A stretch of DNA of 64,000 nucleotides from Przewalskia tangutica (lineage: Eukaryota; Streptophyta; Magnoliopsida; Solanales; Solanaceae). Position 1 is the stretch's first letter. Every line of letters starts with the position of its first letter. The position numbers were made by a program, and so were the translations under genes. Shown piece by piece: positions 24,701 through 35,678 of the stretch. Location of the stretch: NCBI GenBank assembly GCA_029844215.1, contig CM056734.1:18114501-18178500 (forward strand), given 5' to 3'. The notes beneath the pieces were generated by a model. The model searched no databases. It was not told the origin of the DNA and was given only the letters and a program-made list of their open reading frames with translations.

Positions 24701-26289
24701 AAAAGAGGGGGGTGCGACTGAGAATAAAAAGGGGTGTGAGGGAGTTGCGGCTGGAGCCTTTTAATTAGAAGGGGGTAATGTTTTATTTATAGGGTAGATA
24801 TTTAGGTTTAGGGTTTGGTATTTGGGTATTGGGTATTGGAGGGAAAATAAGATGAAAGTAGGCCTCATTTTGGGGTCTCAGTTTGGGCTTCGGTTTTCGG
24901 CGGATTGGACTGATCCAGATTGTGCCTCGGACTGGACTGATTTGACAAAAATGCAAAACGGGTTTATTATTTAAAAGAAAAATTATTTAAAAAGATGCAA
25001 AATTATTAAAATGCAAATGCCGATGCAATAATAATAAAAATACAATATTTAACAAATATTTAATGCTTAATTAAAAGTAAAGACGGGATGCCAATTAATT
25101 ATTTAAAGAGATGCAAAATTAGTAAAATAAAATGATCGCGCAACAATAATAACATAATATTTGAAAATGTTTAATACCTAATTAAAGTAAAAAATATGAT
25201 TCCAATTTACAACAAAAAAAATAACAATATAGAATGTTAGGTAAAAAATATACAAAAATGCCAAAAATGGTGATTAAAATGTTGTGTCCTAAAATGCTTA
25301 AAATTGCAAGAAATGACTAAAAGATGGATCAAAATTGGGTTTCAACAACAACTTTCGGATTTTAGGCTTCCACATATTCCATATCACTTATCAATATATT
25401 CATAATACAATTCACATGATCGATTATATACCTACTACAACATGTAGTCCTAATTACAAAAGTAAAATGAAGATTTACCTTGTTAAGCCCAATTTTAATC
25501 CAAAAACCTAAAGTCGATCCGTAGCAATTCTAGCTCCTTTCCTTTGTGTTCCAATCCGTTATTTACCACCTTGAGAAGTTCACAAACAATTCTCCTTCAA
25601 TTTCTAATCAAAACTTATGAAGACGACTTAGGTTTTCACCTTGCGACTAATGTAAAAATGTAGTTTTTCCGGGATCTTTCTATTGAGATAACCTTACAAT
25701 ACCTCTAGGAACCTTGGTTCAAAGTATTGTGAATTATGAACCACAAACGAAATTTTTTCCTTCTTTACCAAGAGCTATGCCGAGAGCTCCCTTTCTCACT
25801 CTCAAGTTTTTCTAATTTTTCTATAAGTGTTAGAGACTTGTCTTGCAATATGGATGAATATATAATTAAATGGAGGGCCAAGATCAAAACACTTGTGTGG
25901 TCTTAGATGAAGGAATTTAAATATCTAGCCATGTGGGCTCATTGACTTGGTCAACAATGTCAAGCCTTGACCTTTCAAGACTTGATAATCTTAGCCTTGG
26001 TCACTTGACCATTTTACCCTTGGTCACTTGACCATTTTACCCTTGGTCCATTCGATCAAGACCATACAAGGGGTGACACGTGTCACCCTCCCATTCATCG
26101 TAATATTTCGTTTCCCGACATTTCCATAATTTCGATAAATTCTAAAATCTCAAATAACAAACGTTATCCTTTCCCGAGGTTCGGAAGATTTTCTTTCGGA
26201 AAAATAATTCTTTCTTTCGTTCACATTTTAACATCCTGATTCCTTACGTACATTCTTATATACATGTCTTGGAATTACGGGGTGCAACA
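21713..26289 (-). repeat. 3' LTR of Tekay-like 1, with a deletion and a nested solo LTR
   Basis: It matches 30374-33514. Relative to that copy it lacks about 740 bp (the equivalent of about 30480-31220; here aacaac runs straight into cggctatcatacataac near 21836), and it carries a 2137-bp solo LTR at 23211-25347. Removing both differences leaves closely similar copies of about 2.4 and 3.1 kb. It includes the 25-bp tandem motif CATAAAGCCGTTATAAC at 22236 and 22261. Confidence 0.88.
23211..25347 (-). mobile_element. Solo LTR of the Ogre-like 1 family
   Basis: On the plus strand it begins TGTCGCGCCCGTTTTTGACC and ends AAATTGGGTTTCAACA. It has no partner nearby, no primer site and no polypurine tract. 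The other Tekay LTR reads uninterrupted through ctaacataacacctttcgg near 32590, which identifies the insertion site; flanks are acaaa and acaac, a five-base duplication with one change. On its own strand it parallels the 5' LTR of Ogre-like element 1 (116-2100) along its length and keeps the terminal 280 bp missing there. Recombination between the two LTRs of a full element is the usual origin. Confidence 0.9.
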
Positions 26290-26439
26290 TTCTCCCCTCC
26301 TTAGAAACATTCGTCTCCGAATGTTCCTTCGAGGTTCCATCTAAACGGATATTGGCATAGTCCCTTGACTACACCCAACATAATCACACTTGCCACACAT
26401 GGCCACATAACAATACTTATGCTAAAACGTCAACCTGAA

Positions 26440-27780
26440 CTTCAAGCGTCGACGTCGGTTATCTGCATAAAGCTTCTATAGACTCTGAGCTTGCTAATAA
26501 TCTTTCCTGGATAAGCTTCGCCTTATCCACAGCCCGCTGAATCAAGTCTGGGCCAATTAACTAAACCTCGCCTACGTCGAACTAACCAACCGGCGATCTA
26601 CACTTTCTTTCATACAAGGCCTCATACAGGGCTATCTGAATACTGGAATGGTAGCTTTTGTTATACGCAAACTCAACAAGAGGCAATTAATCCTCCCAGC
26701 CATCTCTGAAATCAATAACACAGGCCCGCAACCTATCCTCAAGTGTCAATAAGACGCTCGCTGTCCGCTTGGCCTCGAGGTGAAATGCAACACTGAAACT
26801 CACCTGTGTCCCTAATCCCTTCTGGAAAACCTCTAGAAGTTAGCCGTAAACTGAGCTAATCTGTCTGACATCATAATGTAGGAACTCCGTGCAGTCTCAC
26901 AATCTTCCTGCTATATAATCTAGCATATTCCTCAGCCGAGTAAGTGGTCCTCACCGGAAGAAAATGGGCTGATTTCGTCAGTCTGTCTACTATAACCTAT
27001 AAGGAGTCGCAGTTCCTCTGAGTATGATGCAACCCTATAACATAATCCATATCAATCACCTCCCACTACCAAGTCGGGATCTCAATCGTCGATGAAAGCC
27101 CACTGGGCTTCTGGTGCTCAACCTTGACCTGCTGATAATTTGGACACTAAGCAACGAACTCTGCTACGTTCCTCTTCAGGCCATCCCACCGATACATACA
27201 TCTGAGGCCATGATACATCTTAGTCAACGCCGAATAAATAGAGTAACGAGCACTGTGTGCCTCCCCTAAAACCTGCTGACGAAGTCTTGCAACATCGAGT
27301 ACATACCACCTGTCCTCGCATCCTAGCACCCCATCAGGTGCTATCTCATGCAGGCTTTTCTCCTCTCGGAGAGTCGTAACTCGATTCCGTACTAAAACTG
27401 GATCCTTATAATGTCGCATCTTCACCTCATCGACGGGGAAAGACTCGACAACTTCCCGGACCCGAACTCCATTAACATCGGAAATAAACAACCGAACCCC
27501 TCGGCTCGCTAGCTGATGAATCTCACGGACCATGTCCCGTCTATCTGGCTGTCCATCTGACAGGCTACCTATAGATTTATGACTAAGAGCATCCACAACC
27601 ATATTGGCTTTCCCCGGGTGGTATAGGATACCAACATCACAATTCTTGAGTAACTCTAACCACCGCCTCTGTTGCAATTTCAGTTGCCTTTGTCTGAAGA
27701 TATACTGGAGGCTCTTGTGGTCTACATAAATATCCACGTGAACTTCATATAAGTAATGTCTCCCATAGCTGCTGGGAATT
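26440..27780 (-). pseudogene. RNase H to integrase fragment of Tekay-like 1
   Basis: From about 27780 down the minus strand reads HYLYEVHVDIYVDHKSLQYI, then RRWLELLK and YHPGKANMVVDALSHKS, the end of a gypsy RNase H. The H2C2 zinc region follows (HSARYSIYSALTKMYHGL), then integrase core text (DMDYV near 27040, VDRLTKSAHFLPV near 26960) and VEFAYNKSYHSSIQ near 26650, each with stops or frameshifts between. It fades after a CRSPVG/FDVGE stretch at about 26560 and LIQERLLAS near 26490, so the GPY/F region and chromodomain expected in this group are absent. Upstream, the junction at about 27780 replaces the reverse transcriptase. Confidence 0.88.
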
Positions 27781-30357
27781 ATAGGCTGTAACCTTATCGT
27801 GTTACATCCGCACACAACCCAGCCAACACTCAAAGTGTTACAATGATCACCTAACACGTTAGTCCCTCAGAAGGGGTTAGAACTGTAGTCGTAGTCAGCT
27901 TATCTCCCAATAATTGAAAGCCTCTCTCACACTTCCGAAATATTCGGGTATACCCAAAATCTCAATTATGGTTCCTGCTTCCCATCCTGGGTGTTGTCAC
28001 ACCCAACTTGGTTACTATAATCACATTCACTTTCGTCACTTGTCTCATGGCCAAGACTTCCTGCCAATCGCAATTTAGGGGGAGATTTCCTTGATCTCGT
28101 CAAGTAGGAATCCTATTTTTCTCTCCCAGCTCGTAGAGCTTAAAGTCAGGTGTTCAACCTCAATTCATGGTATTACATAGTCCAATGGCTTGCAAAGATT
28201 TCTTATCGTTCGAGTGTTTACTCGTCTTACCTTTATTTTTCATTTCAAGTTGCCCTGGGTCTTTTACCTCCCCGTATTTTTCCTACTATCCTTCTCGTCA
28301 GTACAGATTTTTGCCACCATTCATCGAGGTGTTCCTACTGCCCATCATTCACTAATGGTCTTTACACTAGTCTGGGGTAATCATATCTCGTGCAACTTAC
28401 ATAACCATAGTTGCATTCTCTTTTATCATTCTGGTCATAACCCTTCCTTATGCTCATTATTAGCAAAAATATTTCTATCTTGATTCTTGATCATACAGTT
28501 TCATTCATGCGTACTACCTGCATTTTTATCCTTACGACACTTCTTCAACCATTTCCTAGTGTCGTCCTCAATTACCCCAACCCAATACCTTTTTTCCAAG
28601 GTTATTTAAAATTGTTACCTATTGCATAACGAAGTTGGGGACTTTGCCAGTCCCATATCTATGGCTTAAATAAAAGGGTACGCATAACCCTCAATAATAC
28701 GTACAACTATCCTGTTACGTGGGGGAGAGAGCTTATCTCCCTTTGATCATCTTAATTATCATGCGTCACCTTATAATCGTATAGATTTTTAAGACCTACC
28801 AATGACATCTTCTGTTTTCTGCAGGAAGCACTCGTACTTATCTTATCCTTGCTTTGCGCATTTTCCTGAAATTATCCGGAAAGTCGTGGCCCTGACCGCC
28901 ACACTAAACCAACTCCAAGTACCTCCAAGGGCACTTAACATAAACTCCTTCAAATTCAAGCATTACTTACTTTCTACATCAATTTACCTCAATGAACAAA
29001 TCACACAGACTTATTAAAATCAATGATGTCAAAGAAGGAAGGATAATTCACTTGTTACAATCTCTCTCTGCAGTCAGCGTTGGCATAACAAGAAGCCAAC
29101 TAGTTCGTACTCATAATGACCTCAAAGTCTGTCATATCAGCTCCACTAGGTCTGCTAGGGTCTGACGATTGTCTCGTCACCGGACAATTATTATATACCC
29201 GCTCAGCTACCACCCATCACTCACGGGTATAGTCACCTCAAAAGGTTCTCATGGATTCAGGCTCTATTCATTAACACTTGGTTGCTCTCTTTCTTACTGG
29301 TCGTACTTTTTCCGTACTTCTGAACTTATTCTAGCATACGTACATAACCTTCATACTGATTCTGGCCTCCAATCTTTGGAGTTACTAAATCGAACAATAT
29401 AAGGCCATTTCCGGCTCTCACGACCCGGTTCCGGTGAAATACGTCCACGAACCCGTAAAACAATTTAACTAGACTTGGACCTTGCATCCTCGTGATCCTG
29501 TCACGTAGCGGGACTACTACCAACTGATCCTAATCCATTTTAGGTTATGGGGCGACCCGTAATAGGTCCTCAGCCCGACCCACCGTCGTACTTAACTCTT
29601 ACCCTTAGTCTGAATTAAATCTTATTGCCTGAGAAGGCCTTATATACCTAAGGTCTCGGCGGTTAACAATATTCTTAGGCTCGCACTTTCCATGCTCCAA
29701 GCCTATCTTATCAGTCCCCCCGTAAACGGGTAAAATAGCTTCTCATAAACTCTTAATCGTGTTGTCTTAATCATAACAACCATAATTACTTCATACGAAT
29801 CTTATTCGTACAATCCTTTTAAGCATACCATGTAGCTTAATTTACTAACATAGTCTTTTATTAAGTCCCTTAACATGAATTCTTAAGGGTTCATTACCTC
29901 CTCAGACATCTCATCATCTCCTAATTATTTCAAATTAGCACGTAAAACCTTGATGAGAATTTATTAAACTGTTTCATACATTCCCGGTATCTATTTAGTC
30001 CTTATCAATTCCTGATAATATTTAAGCATTCTAGGCAACCCATATATGACCCTCATACATAAATTCGTGTAGTTGTACATCATTATACCAACTATACAAC
30101 AATTCTTACCAACCTGGATACGCAATCCATATAATCCTTCCTGGGTCACTGCCGACTTTCTAAAAGCTGCAATCAACATAACTCGTTAGGGAGAGACTAC
30201 CCTAACAACACAGCTCTATCGCACGATCTCATAGTGAGAAGAATGGAAACCAATTCCTAAATGTCCTGTAGCCTCCTGATTATAGATGTGGTGCTCAACA
30301 CACCGATAACCAAGACTCTACTAGACACGGTCTGTAGACACTTTCTGAGGACTAACT
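27781..30357. other. Unassigned interior of Tekay-like 1
   Basis: About 2.5 kb with no recognisable domain on either strand. The right end (about 30180-30357) matches the leader of Tekay-like element 2 (about 47300-47448), including gatctcatagtgagaagaatgg and tggtgctcaacacaccgata. The rest, with short frames at 28150-28483, 28802-29017 and 29169-29402, is unlike the gag/protease/RT expected here. It may be debris of another element or a non-coding filler in a non-autonomous derivative. Confidence 0.45.
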
Positions 30358-30369
30358 GCTCTGATACCA
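30358..30369 (-). other. Primer-binding site of Tekay-like 1
   Basis: The minus strand reads TGGTATCAGAGC, the complement of the 3' end of plant initiator tRNA-Met, four bases from the LTR start at 30374. It fixes the minus orientation. Confidence 0.9.
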
Positions 30370-30373
30370 CTTT

Positions 30374-33300
30374 TGTCACGACCCGGGCCCTACCTGGGCA
30401 CCCTTACAAGCAACCATCAGAGAAAGTCAGCGGAACATACATAAAACACACAACTTAAATCAGTAAGAAGTAAACAACATGCTAGCCGATGAGGCTGCCT
30501 TCCTGGATATACATATATAAATAGTCAAAAGCAGTTACCTTCTTTTTCCTTACAACCCGACCCACATACATGACTACAGACCTCTAATAATTTTGACATA
30601 ATAACTGTGACGGGACAGGGCCCCGCCATACCCCTGAATGTACAATAACCGACAATACCAGGTATCTGAACCAAAGATAAGCCTCCGGAGTAATGGAGCT
30701 TTTCAACAGCTGAACAATGATCCTAAGAGTGAGGATCATCAACCTGTATAACTCTACATGCGGCATGAACACAGCCCCAGATGAAGGGGGTCAGTACAAA
30801 CTATGTACCAAGTATGTGAAACTGAAAGTACTGAAATGAAATCATATAGTCTAAAATAAAGCTGGAGACATGTATGATGACCAAAATAACAGTACACTGT
30901 GCCTTACTAATAATGAGAGTAAACAAGAGTATACTTTACTGCATAAAAATAGGAGGCTCATGATCAAATTAGGGCCACCCGCCCGTATTATCATTAAACA
31001 ATCCTACTCCTGGGACTATTTCACTCGCATATGTCATGTGGACCCGCAATGGAGCGATTTGCTCCGCATGGAACTATTTCACCCGCACATGAATATTTCA
31101 TCCGCTTAGTCCCGGTGGGCCCGCAATGAGTACAAACGCCGCACTCGCATCATGGGTAGCAAATCCATGGAATAAGTAGTAACCCGGGAGTTTACCCCGC
31201 AAGAATAACATAACACTAGCACAACCGACTATTATACATAACATAAGCACCACCGGCTTATCATACATAACATAAGCACCACCGGCTTATCATAATTATC
31301 ATAAGCAAGTTAAGAAATTCCCTAACTTCTTATTATCCTTAATTATCATGCACTCTCATTTTATTTAACTTAAGGCACTAACATGTCATTAAAAATCCGG
31401 GAATTTAACCCAAAGTACTATGTACTTCCGTTCCTTTAAAAAGAACCTTTTTTATATAAAAACCCCAAGATACTAACACCCGTAGTATCAAGGCATGTCT
31501 ATTTTTCAAATCAAGTTACTACACCTTTAGAAATTCATTTCAAATATTTAAAACCAAGTAACTTATACTTTCACAACCTAGGCAACTCGTGGCTATAAAT
31601 CAAGTAGACTCTCTCTTAACCTTCCATAAAGCCGTTATAACTAACTTCCCATAAAGCCGTTATAACTCTTTATGTTTTTGACAATTACATTCTTGTTGAA
31701 ACCAAGAGACTTATACTTTTAAAATCAAGTATCATATACTTTCAGAATACTTCAAGTCTATTAACTTTAGAAATCAAGTTTCTTAACTTTAGAATAGTTC
31801 AAGTAATCAATACTTTCCAAATCAAGTATTTTATACATTTTCAAGTCAAGAAATCTTTATTTACCTTATTAGAATAAACCATTCTTTTAACTTTCCATAA
31901 GGTTGTTATAACCAACTTTATGCTTTAGAAACCAAAACATCTTAACCTTTAAAACAAGTGAGTTAATCCTCTAACTCAACCAACTTGGACATTCTTAAAC
32001 AATTCAAGGATATCAAATGAAACTAAATTCATTTAAATCTTGTACGTCTACCGTACTATACATTTATAGCTACTCATGCTCAAGAGATAAGAAAAGTTCC
32101 ACATACCTCTTCGACTTAATCTACTTGCCAAGTTGAATACGCCGCACATAGAATGTCAACCTATAATGACCATAATACGTCCATCAACTTCTAGCTTTCA
32201 ACGTAGAATACTTCTAAGTATAAGGACTCTTATTCTACGGAAAATCGGGCAGCACTTCCTTTGTTTCTACGTACTTTTCCACCTTTTTCAAGGCCCGAAA
32301 ATCAATAACAAAATGCCATATTTAAGGCTCAAAAATCATTTAATCAAAGGAGATTAAACGCCTAGCCGGACGTGTAAAATTCTGCCCCACAATCGATATA
32401 AAACTATCCAATATTTCCAAGTCATATTCGGCTACAATGTATCACAACAATGTCAATTTCCTTTCATATCCAACTTGTTATTCTAACATGTTATATAGTC
32501 GAAATCAAATAGAACAACTAAAATCTCTTCTTTCTATAACATGCGACGGTACAACCAATAACTAAATTGAATTACAAACTCAAAGTCTAACATAACACCT
32601 TTCGGATTTTAGGCTTCCACATATTCCATATCACTTATCAATCTTCATAATACAATTCACATGATCAATTATATACCTATTACAACATGTAGTCCTAATT
32701 ACAAAAGTAAGATGAAGATTTACCTCGTTAAGCCCAATTTTAATCCAAAAACCTAAAGTCGATCCGTAGCAATTCTAGCTCCTTTCCTTTGTGTTCCAAT
32801 CCGCTATTTGCCACCTTGAGAAGTTCACAAACAATTCTCCTTCAATTTCCAATCAAAACTTATGAAGACGACTTAGGTTTTCACCTTGCGACTAATGTAA
32901 AAATGTAGTTTTCCCGGAATCTTTCTATTGAGATAACCTTACAATACCTCTAGGAACCTTGGTTCAAAGTATTGTGAATTATGAACCACAAACAAAAAAA
33001 TTTCCTTCTTTACCAAGAGCTATGCCGAGAGCTCCCTTTCTCACTCTCAAGTTTTTCTAATTTTTCTCTAAGTGTTAGAGACTTGTCTTGCAATATGGAT
33101 GAATATATAATTAAATGGAGGGCCAAGATCAAAACACTTGTGTGGTCTTAGATGAAGAAATTTAAATATCTAGCCATGTGGGCTCATTGACTTGGTCAAC
33201 AATGTCAAGCCTTGGTCTTTCAAGACTTGATCATCTTAGCCTTGGTCACTTGACCATTTTACCCTTGGTCCATTCGATCAAGACCATGCAATGGGGGGTG

Positions 33301-33514
33301 ACACGTGTCACCCTCCCATTCGTCGTAATATTTCATTTCCTGACATTTCCATAATTCCGATAAATTCTAAAAATCTCAAATAACAAACGTTATCCTTTCC
33401 CGAGGTTCGGAAGATTTCTTTCGGAAAAAAAATTCTTTCTTTCGTTCACATTTTAACATCCTGATTCCTTACGTACATTCTTAAATACATGTCCTGGAAT
33501 TACGGGGTGTAACA
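30374..33514 (-). repeat. 5' LTR of Tekay-like 1 (3141 bp)
   Basis: It begins TGTCACGACCCGGGCCC and ends ATTACGGGGTGTAACA on the plus strand. It is the uninterrupted reference for the left copy and shows where the solo LTR landed. The stretch near 32950-33330 includes the repeated cttggtcacttgaccatttt phrase (duplicated in the left copy at about 25998-26044). The paired motif CATAAAGCCGTTATAAC lies at 31625 and 31650. Confidence 0.9.
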
Positions 33515-33519
33515 ACATG

Positions 33520-35678
33520 CTTGTTTATGTTTGTTGATCTTGGTTCCTTAACTTGCGCAATCGCACCAGTGTTGTCACAATAAATCGTTATTGGACAACT
33601 GGCACATGGAACAACTCTTAATTCCTTTAAGAACTCGGATATCGCGACAACTTCTTTACCAGCTTCCGATCCAGCAATGTACACTGCTTCTGTTGTCGAA
33701 TCGACAGTTGTAGCTTGCTTGGAACTCTTCCAACTAACTACTCCACCATTTAAAATGAAGGCACAACCAGACAGAGATTTGAAGTCATCAAGATCTGTCT
33801 GAAAGCTAGTATCATTGTACCCAGTAGCTACTAGCTTTTCTTATTCTCCATAGACTAAAAAGTATTCTTTAGTTCTTCTAAGATACTTAAGAATACTCTT
33901 GACTGATTTCCAGTGTTCCTCTTCAGGATTCTGCTGGAATTTGCAAGTCATGCTAAGTGCATAAGCCACATCTGGCCTTGTACAAGTCATGGCATACATG
34001 ATTGATCTTATAACTGAAGCATATGAGATTCTCTTCATGCGTTCAAGTTCTGCAACTGTGGAAGGACAATACTTTCTTGACAACTTGATGCCTTGACCCA
34101 TAGGAAGATTCCATTTCTTGGAATTTTCCATAGAAAAACGTTTTAGCACTTTGTCTATGTATACGGACTGTGACAACCCCAACAATCTATTAGGTATATC
34201 TCTGTAGATTCTAATTCCAAGAATGTAGCAAGCTTCACCCAAGTCCTTCATCATGAAGGTTCTGGATAATCATTCTTTGACTGATTGCATGAGAGCCTTA
34301 TTGTCTCCCATTATCAATATGTCATCTACATATATAACAATGAAGACAATGCTCTCATTTGTGTGTTTACTATAAACGCACGGATCTTCCTTGCTTCTAA
34401 CAAAGTCAAACGATTTGACTGCTTTGTCAAAACAAATGTTCCACTCCTTGAGGTATGCTTAAGTCCATAAATGGACTTTTGTAGTTTGCATACTACTTTG
34501 GGTTGAGTCTTGGATGTAAAACCATCTGGATGTATCATATACACCTCCTCAATTAGATTACCATTGAGTAAGACAGTTTTAACATCCATTTGCCAAATAT
34601 CATAATCATAGTATGCAGCTATTGCAAGCAAAATCCGAATGGACTTAATCTTTGCAATAGGTGAAAAGGTTTCATCATAATCGACCCCATGCCGTTGATT
34701 ATAACCTTTAGCCACCAATATTGCTTTATAAGTCTGTACTTTGCCATATGCATCAATCTTCTTCTTGAAGACTCATTTGCATCCTATGGGTCTAACCCCT
34801 GTTGGCAATTCAACCAAGGTCCATGCTTGGTTTATGTACATAGACTCCATTTCGGATTTCATGGCTTCTTGCCATCTCTGTGAATCAATGTCCAACATTG
34901 CTTCGTTGTAGGTAGTAGGCTCATCATCATCAGGAATATCTATCTTATTATGTGTTTCAACAAGGAGATTAAGTCTTTCAGGTGCACGATGAGTCCTAGT
35001 GGTCCTACGGAGTTGAACATTCTGCGTTTCAGTGTTTGTTGTATTTTGATTTTGAGAAGATGTTTGTGTGTTGGACAATCCACCACCTTGAGAACTTTCA
35101 GGAATATCATTTTGACTAGGATGATGTACAACTATTGTGTCATCTACCATTGGTTGTGCATGAGAGTCTTGCATTTCTGCATTATCCATCACAACACTCC
35201 CACTGGCTGAAGGGCGAACTCTAAGTACCCAATCATCATCAAATACTCCCACTGAATCCTTGCCTAGGTCATTTGACAAGGGGTCATTCTCTACATTATT
35301 TTGTACTTCTTGAATTTCTTCAAATTCTATCTTGTTGCAACTCTGTTCCTTGTAGACATAGTCTTCTTCAAGAAAAGTTGCATTTCTGGAAACAATTACT
35401 TTATGTTCCCTAGGAAGATAGAAGTAGTACCATATTGTTTCCTTAGGATACCCTACAAAATTATACTTCTCACTTTTAGATTCCAATTTATCAGTGAACA
35501 ACTTCTTTAAATATGCAGGGCACCCTCAGGGGCGCATGTGTCTAAGTGTTGGCTTCTAGCCATTCCTTATCTCATATGGAGTTTTCTCTACTGACTTTGA
35601 TGGAACTCTATTCAAAATATAGATTGAGCTTTGCAATGCATATCCCCATAGGTATGTTGGTAGAGCTGAGAAACTCAT
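33520..35678 (-). pseudogene. Copia B integrase end, reverse transcriptase and RNase H start
   Basis: The minus strand resumes at 35678 after the Ogre-like 3 insertion with ALPTYLWGYAL and NRVPSKSVEKTPYE, the end of the integrase region. The connection region follows (FVGYPKE, then an acidic, glutamine-rich stretch, about 35500-34900), then the reverse transcriptase: WQEAMKSEMESM, VAKGYNQRHGVDYDETFSP, QMDVKTVLLNG and the YVDD active site at 34321-34332. It continues through GIRIYRD, YASVIRSIMYAMTCTRPDVA and KYLRRTKEYFLVYG to RNase H (GSEAGKEVVAISEFL, YCDNTGAI). Stops occur near 35560, 35525, 34780 and 34265, and frames shift at least twice, so it is dead. It is cut at 33519 by Tekay-like 1 and resumes at 21712. 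Confidence 0.95.

Larger units (their letters stand above)
21713..33514 (-). mobile_element. Ty3/gypsy Del/Tekay-like element 1
   Basis: It is flanked by acatg (21708-21712 and 33515-33519) and has termini TGTCACGACCC and GGGTGTAACA. The initiator-Met primer site at 30358-30369, next to the right LTR, and the purine-rich tract complement at about 26290-26303, next to the left LTR, both give the minus orientation. The interior is 4.1 kb: RNase H and integrase pieces on the left and about 2.4 kb of unassigned sequence on the right. Gag, protease and reverse transcriptase are not seen. Long LTRs, initiator-Met priming and RNase H/integrase text fit the Del/Tekay chromovirus group, though the chromodomain itself is missing. 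Confidence 0.88.
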
